Positions 1 through 4,606 of a stretch of 5,778 bases of DNA are shown here, piece by piece. The stretch covers positions 1 to 5,778 of the forward strand of contig JABMPI010000518.1 of NCBI GenBank assembly GCA_013203755.1, written 5' to 3'. Origin of the DNA: Bacteroidota bacterium. GTDB lineage: Bacteria > Bacteroidota > Bacteroidia > Bacteroidales > Prolixibacteraceae. A program made the position numbers and the translations under genes. The notes under the pieces were generated by a model. The model was not told the DNA's origin and searched no databases. It saw nothing but the letters and a program-made list of their open reading frames with translations. Position 1 is the stretch's first letter, and every line of letters begins with the position of its first letter.

Positions 1-2030
1 AAGAAAAAGAAGAAGAAGTTTCTGTTGAAAAAGAAGTTGAGGAAACGGTAGAGGTAATTGCCGAAAAAGTTGAAGAAATACCAGAACCTGTAACTTCGGT
101 TGTAGAAGAAAAAGAAGAAGTTGTTGAAGAGAAAGTTGAGGAGCTTGTTGAAACAGAATCTGTTGTTGTAGAAGAAAAAGTTGATATTGTTGCAGAACCA
201 GAAACTGAAGAAGTTGTTGCAGAATCGGCTGAAAAAGAATCGGCGGTGAAAACGGAAGAAGTTGCTGCTCATCCTCAAGTGAAAATTAAAGTTGCGAAAA
301 AAGAAGTTGTTGATTATTCTAAATTCACCCAAATTGAGCTGGTAAATGCTTTACGCGGTGTTTTAGAGGAAAATGACGACCACGATATAAAAAATGAAGT
401 AGAAAACATAAGATCGGTTTTCTACAAAACGTTAAATGAGAATATTGAAAGTGCTAAAAAAGCCTTTGTTGAAGGAGGTGGGGTAGAAGAAGAATTTGTG
501 GTTGAAGCAGACCCTTACGAGAATGATATAAAAGAATTACTTCGTAGATATCGCCAGATTCGGATTGATTACAATAAGAAAATGGAGTTTAGCAAAGAAG
601 ATAATTTGAAATTAAAATATGAGGTAATTGAAAAAATTAAGGGATTAATTAACAACGAAGAGTCGATTAATAAAACCTTTAACGATTTTAGGGATTTACA
701 AAATGATTGGCGAAATATTGGTTTGGTGCCTCAATCGAAAATGAAAAATTTGTGGGATACCTACCATTTTCATGTCGAGAATTTCTACGATTATATTAAA
801 ATTAATCGCGAATTGCGCGATCTGGATCTAAGAAAGAATCTTGAGTTTAAAATAAAACTCTGCGAAGATGCTGAGGAATTGTTGGTTGAACCTTCGATTA
901 TTAAGGCATTTAATATACTTCAAAAATACCACGAACGTTGGCGCGAAGTAGGTCCTGTGCCACGTGAGCAGAAAGATGATATTTGGGAACGATTTAAATC
1001 AGCCACTTCATTAATCAATAAAAAGCACCAGGAATTTTTTGAGTCGCGCAAAGACGAACAGAAAAATAACCTGGATGCAAAAATTGCTTTGTGCGAAAAA
1101 GTGGAAGAGATTGGTACTTCTGAAGTTACCAATTATAAAGAGTGGGATGAAAGGTCGAAGCAGCTGGTTGAACTTCAAAAAGTATGGAGAACAATTGGTT
1201 TTGCGCCTAAAAAAGACAACAATAAAATTTATGAACGTTTCCGAAATGCCTGTGATACATTTTTTGATGCGAAACGTGAATTCTACGCTAAGAATAAAGA
1301 AATTCAGCAGAATAATTTGCAGCTAAAAATAGATTTATGCGTTCAGGCTGAGTCGCTTAAAGATAATGAGGACTGGAAAAAAACAACACAGGACTTTATC
1401 GATATCCAGAAAAAATGGAAAGAAATTGGTCCCATTCCACGCAAACATTCCGATAGTATTTGGAAACGTTTTAGAGCTGCCTGCGATTTATTTTTCGATA
1501 AAAAATCGGAACATTTTTCAGGAATGGATACGGAGCAAATTGATAATCTGAAAAAGAAAGAAGATTTAATTGAACAGGTTACTAATTTCAAATCGGCGGG
1601 CGATGTAGATGAAAATCTAAAACTTTTGAGAGATTTTCAGCGTCAGTGGACCGAAATAGGACATGTTCCTTTTAAAAAGAAAGATGAAATCCAGATTCAA
1701 TTTAGAGATGCAATTAATAAATTGTTCGACGAATTAAATATTGACGAAGATAAACGCAACTTGCTGAAATTCAGAAGTAAAATGAATTCTTATTCTGAAT
1801 CGAATCGTGGTCAGAATAAAATGCGAATGGAGCGCGACAAATACATGAACAAGTTGAAACAACTTGAAAGTGACCATGTTTTGTTAGACAATAATATTGG
1901 TTTCTTTGCGAAATCGAAAAATGAAGAAGCGTTAATTGCAGATATTCAAAAGAAATTGGAGATTTCGAAACAAAAAATTGAATTACTCAAAGATAAAATC
2001 AGAGTGATTGACGAGATGGATAACGAATAA
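1..2030 (+). CDS. DUF349 domain repeat protein, 5' end outside the window
   Basis: Function unknown; the DUF349 family is common in Bacteroidetes and I know of no established biochemical role. The frame is open from base 3 (codons begin at base 3) to the TAA at 2028-2030, giving at least 675 codons. The GTG at 246 is therefore only an internal valine codon: 81 sense codons precede it with no stop. The N-terminus is a Glu/Val/Lys-rich low-complexity stretch. The body carries five copies of a helical repeat with the signature W-x-x-[IV]-G-x-x-P (WRNIGLVP, WREVGPVP, WRTIGFAP, WKEIGPIP, WTEIGHVP). The Trp codons lie at 708, 939, 1185, 1416 and 1647, that is 77, 82, 77 and 77 residues apart. After the fifth copy comes a charged, probably coiled-coil C-terminus (about 1800-2020) ending in acidic residues. 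No membrane segment is visible in this part, so a cytoplasmic location is likely. A terminator follows at once, so this gene ends its transcription unit. Confidence 0.93.
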   Translation, partial: EKEEEVSVEKEVEETVEVIAEKVEEIPEPVTSVVEEKEEVVEEKVEELVETESVVVEEKVDIVAEPETEEVVAESAEKESAVKTEEVAAHPQVKIKVAKKEVVDYSKFTQIELVNALRGVLEENDDHDIKNEVENIRSVFYKTLNENIESAKKAFVEGGGVEEEFVVEADPYENDIKELLRRYRQIRIDYNKKMEFSKEDNLKLKYEVIEKIKGLINNEESINKTFNDFRDLQNDWRNIGLVPQSKMKNLWDTYHFHVENFYDYIKINRELRDLDLRKNLEFKIKLCEDAEELLVEPSIIKAFNILQKYHERWREVGPVPREQKDDIWERFKSATSLINKKHQEFFESRKDEQKNNLDAKIALCEKVEEIGTSEVTNYKEWDERSKQLVELQKVWRTIGFAPKKDNNKIYERFRNACDTFFDAKREFYAKNKEIQQNNLQLKIDLCVQAESLKDNEDWKKTTQDFIDIQKKWKEIGPIPRKHSDSIWKRFRAACDLFFDKKSEHFSGMDTEQIDNLKKKEDLIEQVTNFKSAGDVDENLKLLRDFQRQWTEIGHVPFKKKDEIQIQFRDAINKLFDELNIDEDKRNLLKFRSKMNSYSESNRGQNKMRMERDKYMNKLKQLESDHVLLDNNIGFFAKSKNEEALIADIQKKLEISKQKIELLKDKIRVIDEMDNE
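3..245 (+). repeat. Glu/Val/Lys-rich low-complexity coding stretch
   Basis: Within the DUF349 gene, 81 codons are built almost entirely from GAA/GAG, GTT/GTA and AAA with few other residues. Peptide units such as VVEEK recur. At the DNA level GTTGTAGAAGAAAAAG occurs exactly at 99-114 and again at 165-180, 66 bases (22 codons) apart, which points to internal duplication or slippage. The phase of three is kept throughout, so the stretch is coding rather than a non-coding repeat. It is probably a disordered, strongly acidic linker. Confidence 0.8.
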
Positions 2031-2053
2031 AAAGTTATTCTAAATATATGATA

Positions 2054-2080
2054 GGTCGGTTTTTAAAGCCGGCCTTTTTT
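2054..2080 (+). terminator. Rho-independent terminator of the DUF349 gene
   Basis: GGTCGG at 2054-2059 pairs with CCGGCC at 2069-2074, with one G-U wobble. The stem can extend inward through U-G and U-A pairs to about 9 bp with a tiny loop. A run of six T residues (2075-2080) follows directly. It begins 24 bases after the DUF349 stop codon. On the opposite strand the stem is not followed by a T tract, so it should act mainly on + strand transcription and is not an obvious terminator for the convergent repressor gene. Confidence 0.88.
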
Positions 2081-2143
2081 ATGTCTTAAAGGTTAGCTTA
2101 AAATCGATTACTTTGTTGGTATTTGGAATGAAGTTAAATTTAA

Positions 2144-2198
2144 GAGAGTCCTCCTTTCTTAAGGAGGTGGGCGACGTAGGAGCTCGGAAGATTTTAAA
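2144..2198. repeat. Palindromic extragenic element, possibly a dispersed repeat
   Basis: The core is a perfect 7-bp hairpin, CCTCCTT / AAGGAGG, with a 4-base loop (2150-2167). It is followed by a GC-richer segment holding GAGCTC (2180-2185) and then GGAAGATTTTAAAT (2185-2198), which imperfectly mirrors the left flank (ATTTAA...TCCTCC, from about 2138). Neither strand has a T tract after the hairpin, so it is not a standard terminator. Its higher G+C content than the surroundings and its nested inverted arms resemble short repeats scattered in Bacteroidetes intergenic regions. Only this one copy is visible here, so repeat status is inferred. Confidence 0.45.
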
Positions 2199-2217
2199 TA
2201 GAATTTTTTAACTAATT

Positions 2218-2928
2218 CTAATTACTAAATTCAAAACTGTTATAAGTTTCAAATTGCCAGATTTCAACAACATGCGAAATCGGAATTTCGTAAGGCGAAT
2301 ATTTTCGGTTAGATGAAACCAATAGTAATTTACCTTCATTTAAACGATTGTAAACCAGTTTAAAAACAATGCCTTCATCTTTGGTTACTACAATGCACGG
2401 TTTTCCGTTTTTTAGGTGCTCCCAGTTTTCCAGATACGAACTGGTTACCCACGAGCCTTCTTGTATTGGCAACATCGAATCTCCTTTAATTTGAAATGTA
2501 CGGTACGTTTTGTTTTCGGGTAAAAAGGGTAATTTGAATTTTGGCAGTGCAGCAATAAAATCGAGGTCGCCATAACTATTGGTGTAGCCGGCCTGCGCTT
2601 TCACAGGTACCATTTCAATGTTCTCTTTTCCATCGCTATCAACCGAAATGGTGAGCAGTCGCAATTTATTTCCGGTAACATCAACGTCAAAACCTTTTTC
2701 AATTTGCGAAAGCTGAAACTCAGATAATACCTCTAATTTGTATTTAATTAAAGCATCAAGCGACACATTAAAATAGTCCGAAATTTTAATCAAGGTTTTT
2801 AATGGAGGCTGCACATTTCGTTCGTAACCCGATAAAGTAGTACGGGTAATTTCCAATTCTACAGCCAGATTTACCTGCGATTTGTTTCGCCGTAGTCGTA
2901 AAAATTTTAAGTTTTCTGAAAAATACAT
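2218..2928 (-). CDS. XRE-family repressor with LexA/CI-like S24 self-cleavage domain
   Basis: A 236-residue protein. Residues about 6-64 form an XRE/HTH_3 DNA-binding domain (SQVNLAVELEITRTTLSGYE, then the typical PxLxTLIKISDYFNVSLDALI ending). Residues about 108-228 form a LexA/UmuD/CI S24 peptidase domain. The catalytic Ser is S151 in GDSM and the general-base Lys is K190 in GIVFKLVY. The likely cleavage site is A113-G114 in AQAGYT. The spacings (37 residues from Gly to Ser, 39 from Ser to Lys) are close to E. coli LexA (34 and 37). The family acts by RecA-stimulated autocleavage that splits the DNA-binding and dimerisation halves and derepresses target genes. The gene is divergent from dinB, so it most likely controls dinB and itself; this is inferred. 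The start gives a full HTH. No Shine-Dalgarno is evident, as is usual for Bacteroidetes. It is not canonical LexA, whose N-terminus is a winged helix, so a prophage-type repressor ancestry is possible. Confidence 0.9.
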   Translation of the reverse strand: MYFSENLKFLRLRRNKSQVNLAVELEITRTTLSGYERNVQPPLKTLIKISDYFNVSLDALIKYKLEVLSEFQLSQIEKGFDVDVTGNKLRLLTISVDSDGKENIEMVPVKAQAGYTNSYGDLDFIAALPKFKLPFLPENKTYRTFQIKGDSMLPIQEGSWVTSSYLENWEHLKNGKPCIVVTKDEGIVFKLVYNRLNEGKLLLVSSNRKYSPYEIPISHVVEIWQFETYNSFEFSN

Positions 2929-2980
2929 TCTTTTATTTTGAAAATTTAGAAATCGATTAACAAATTATTCAGATAAATTA

Positions 2981-3061
2981 GAACACTGATTATGCAGATT
3001 ATGCTGATAATTACTGATAAAAAAACAGCGTTAATCAGTTCGATCAGCGTTATCAGTGTTC
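2981..3061. repeat. Long imperfect hairpin of 9-10 bp periodic CTGAT/ATCAG blocks
   Basis: The outer arms GAACACTGAT (2981-2990) and ATCAGTGTTC (3052-3061) are perfectly complementary. Inside them, blocks recur about once per helical turn. On the left they are CTGAT at 2986, CAGAT at 2995, CTGAT at 3004 and CTGAT at 3014. On the right they are ATCAG at 3034, 3043 and 3052. The blocks pair in register when the arms fold, leaving a loop of A-rich sequence around 3017-3025. The pattern matches a type of extragenic palindromic repeat I associate with Bacteroidetes genomes. It lies in the divergent control region between the repressor and dinB. It could be an inserted repeat with no local role, or a binding array. 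Confidence 0.75.
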
Positions 3062-3062
3062 C

Positions 3063-3079
3063 AGTATTTATATAATACT
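3063..3079. promoter_or_regulatory. 17-bp dyad, candidate repressor operator
   Basis: AGTATT (3063-3068) and AATACT (3074-3079) are perfect inverted half-sites separated by five bases (TATAT). A 17-bp dyad with 6-bp arms is the size typical of operators for CI-like HTH repressors. It lies between the repressor gene and dinB, 74 bp before the dinB start. It also contains TATAAT (3071-3076), so bound protein could cover a promoter element. I see no second complete copy in the window; only one half-site, AGTATT, occurs before the dnaE-like gene at 4425-4430. The assignment as operator is inferred from position and symmetry. Confidence 0.4.
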
Positions 3080-3107
3080 TAAAGCATAAAAAACAAATAT
3101 AAACAAA

Positions 3108-3151
3108 AATGACTATATTATGAACAAAAAATTGACGAAATAATAGTCATT
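3108..3151. promoter_or_regulatory. Inverted repeat directly before the dinB start
   Basis: AATGACTAT (3108-3116) and ATAGTCATT (3143-3151) form a perfect 9-bp inverted repeat. Allowing a two-base bulge, pairing extends to 12 bp (AATGACTA + TTAT against ATAATAGTCATT, 3140-3151), leaving an 18-base loop. The right arm ends two bases before the dinB ATG at 3154. It could be a second operator, or an mRNA hairpin that hides the translation start. No clear Bacteroidetes promoter pair (TTTG and TAnnTTTG) could be placed in this stretch. Confidence 0.35.
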
Positions 3152-3153
3152 AA

Positions 3154-4368
3154 ATGAATAGACACATAGTACATTTAGATTTAGATACCTTTTTTGTTTC
3201 GTGTGAACGATTAATGGACAGAAGGTTAAATAACATTCCGGTGTTGATTGGAGGAACCAGCGACAGGGGAGTGGTAGCGGCGTGTAGTTACGAAACACGT
3301 CAATTTGGAGTGCATTCGGGCATGCCTATGAAAATGGCCCGGCTTTTATGTCCCGATGCAATTGTTATTCGTGGAAACAGCAGTGTTTACACCAAGTTCT
3401 CGGAAATGGTTACTGATATAATTAAGGAAAAATCGCCACTTTTCGAAAAATCTTCCATCGACGAGTTTTATGTAGATGTTACCGGAATGGATAAATTTTT
3501 TGGTACATATCAGTGGGCAAAAGAATTACGAGAAAGGATTATCAGGGAAACGATGTTGCCCATTTCGTTTGGACTTTCAATTAATAAAACGGTTTCGAAA
3601 GTAGGAACCACCGAAGCAAAACCTAATAATTGTATCAATATTCCCGATGGTTTTGAAAAATCTTTTTTGGCTCCACTTTCTGTAAAAAAAATCCCGATGG
3701 TGGGTACAAAAACCTATCAGTTGCTGCGAAGTATGGGCATTGAAAAGGTGAAAACGGTGCAGGAAATGCCGGTTCAACTGATGGAAAGTGTACTGGGAAA
3801 GAATGGAATATCGCTATGGAAAAAAGCGCAGGGAGTTGATAATTCGCCAGTTATTGCCTGGCACGAACGTAAATCTATTTCCATGGAACGTACCTTTGAA
3901 AAGGATTCAACCGACATTCGAAAAATGAAAAATATCCTCACTGCAATGGCCGAAAACCTGTCGTACCAACTTCGGGTGGGTAACAAGTTAACAGCTTGTG
4001 TTTCTATTAAAATCAGGTATTCCGATTTTCAAACCTACAGCAAACAGCGCAGATTACATTATACTTCGCTCGACCACACTTTAATTAGTACCACCCTCGA
4101 ACTGTTTGATGCACTTTACCAACGCCGGGTTTTAATCCGGTTAATTGGTGTACGTTTTAGTCATTTAGTTGGGGGAATTTATAAAATTCGTTTATTTGAA
4201 GACTCTGAGAAATTGATAAAACTTTACCAATCGATGGATAAAATTAGAAACCGATATGGACAAAAGGCTGTTCAGCGTGCTGTAACAATGGATGTTAAAA
4301 GTATAGGAAGTATGACCAATCCGTTTAATGGACAGCCGCCTGTTATTCCTGCACACCGGAGGAGTTAA
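3154..4368 (+). CDS. dinB: DNA polymerase IV (Y-family translesion polymerase)
   Basis: A 404-residue error-prone polymerase that copies past damaged bases. The palm motif HLDLDTFF starts at residue 7 and holds catalytic D9 and the steric-gate F14. The second motif SSIDEFYVDVT holds catalytic D103 and E104, the same positions as in E. coli DinB. LSINKTVSKVGTTEAKPN (141-158) is the conserved Y-family segment. A helix-hairpin-helix thumb region lies near 178-196, and the little finger spans about 235-340. All three acidic residues are present, so this is an active polymerase and not the non-catalytic ImuB. It is longer than E. coli DinB (351 residues), with a C-terminal tail of about 60 residues after KIRLF (344-348), a possible weak clamp-binding pentapeptide. 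The start fits the family N-terminus; no Shine-Dalgarno is seen. It is divergent from the S24 repressor and probably regulated by it. The dnaE-like gene follows 226 bp downstream. Confidence 0.95.
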   Translation: MNRHIVHLDLDTFFVSCERLMDRRLNNIPVLIGGTSDRGVVAACSYETRQFGVHSGMPMKMARLLCPDAIVIRGNSSVYTKFSEMVTDIIKEKSPLFEKSSIDEFYVDVTGMDKFFGTYQWAKELRERIIRETMLPISFGLSINKTVSKVGTTEAKPNNCINIPDGFEKSFLAPLSVKKIPMVGTKTYQLLRSMGIEKVKTVQEMPVQLMESVLGKNGISLWKKAQGVDNSPVIAWHERKSISMERTFEKDSTDIRKMKNILTAMAENLSYQLRVGNKLTACVSIKIRYSDFQTYSKQRRLHYTSLDHTLISTTLELFDALYQRRVLIRLIGVRFSHLVGGIYKIRLFEDSEKLIKLYQSMDKIRNRYGQKAVQRAVTMDVKSIGSMTNPFNGQPPVIPAHRRS

Positions 4369-4377
4369 GAGGAAGAA

Positions 4378-4409
4378 AGTTTACAGTCGCAGTTTACAGT
4401 CGCAGTTTA
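4378..4409. repeat. 13-bp tandem repeat, 2.5 copies
   Basis: AGTTTACAGTCGC occurs at 4378-4390 and again at 4391-4403 without change, followed by a partial copy AGTTTA (4404-4409) and a T-rich run. It begins 10 bases after the dinB stop. No stable stem precedes the T run, so it does not look like a terminator. I associate such tandem units with Bacteroidetes intergenic DNA. Any role in the dinB to dnaE gap is unknown. Confidence 0.75.
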
Positions 4410-4566
4410 TAGTTTTTTAGAATTAGTATTCAGTTTTTAAAATAGAATAGAGATGATATTTAATTCATTTTCGGCTCCAAAAGGGAGACAGCTAATAAAC
4501 AGGGTAAAGCCCTTTGTGAAATTACAATATTCACTCAATCCCCCACTCACTTTTCCTGTATTTATT

Positions 4567-4594
4567 CATTCACGCATTCAATCATTAATTCAAC
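4567..4594. repeat. Degenerate 4-bp periodic tract abutting the dnaE-like start
   Basis: Seven consecutive four-base units (CATT CACG CATT CAAT CATT AATT CAAC) lead straight to the ATG at 4595. Similar TCAC/TCAA units appear at 4531-4538. The tract lacks the purine-rich sequence of a Shine-Dalgarno site, so translation must start by another route. It is probably a decayed simple repeat. Confidence 0.45.
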
Positions 4595-4606
4595 ATGCTA
4601 ATTAAT
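4584..4606. promoter_or_regulatory. A+T-rich inverted repeat around the dnaE-like start codon
   Basis: ATTAATT (4584-4590) and AATTAAT (4600-4606) are perfect inverted 7-bp arms. The start codon (4595-4597) lies in the 9-base spacer. All pairs are A-T, so any RNA hairpin would be weak, and the low-complexity composition makes chance a real alternative. It does not match the 3063-3079 dyad. Confidence 0.2.

Noticed and set aside
246..248. GTG as the start of the DUF349 gene
   Set aside because: The same frame is open for 81 more codons to the window edge with the E/V/K-rich composition typical of this protein's N-terminus.
2199..2220. TAGAATT / AATTCTA hairpin at the repressor stop codon as a terminator
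   Set aside because: The stem is almost all A-T, includes the stop codon, and no clean T tract follows on the minus strand.
2101..2959. AAATCGATTA found at both 2101-2110 and 2950-2959, flanking the repressor gene like attachment or target-site repeats
   Set aside because: A 10-bp match in A+T-rich DNA of this length is expected by chance many times, and no mobile gene lies between the copies.
2981..3061. CRISPR array
   Set aside because: The repeated blocks are only 5 bp, are spaced 9-10 bp apart and are arranged as inverted arms, with no spacers or cas genes.
2929..3153. Canonical Bacteroidetes promoters (TTTG and TAnnTTTG) for the repressor and dinB
   Set aside because: Only partial matches were found, such as TAAATTTT on the minus strand at 2941-2948 with a TTTG only 12 bp away, too close for the usual spacing of about 19.
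3154..4368. Identity as ImuB, the non-catalytic Y-family protein of imuA-imuB-dnaE2 cassettes
   Set aside because: D9, D103 and E104 are all present and the whole N-terminal half aligns with active DinB.
4501..4516. AGGG-TAAAG-CCCT hairpin before the dnaE-like gene as a terminator or attenuator
   Set aside because: The stem is only 4 bp and is followed by TTGTG, not a T run.
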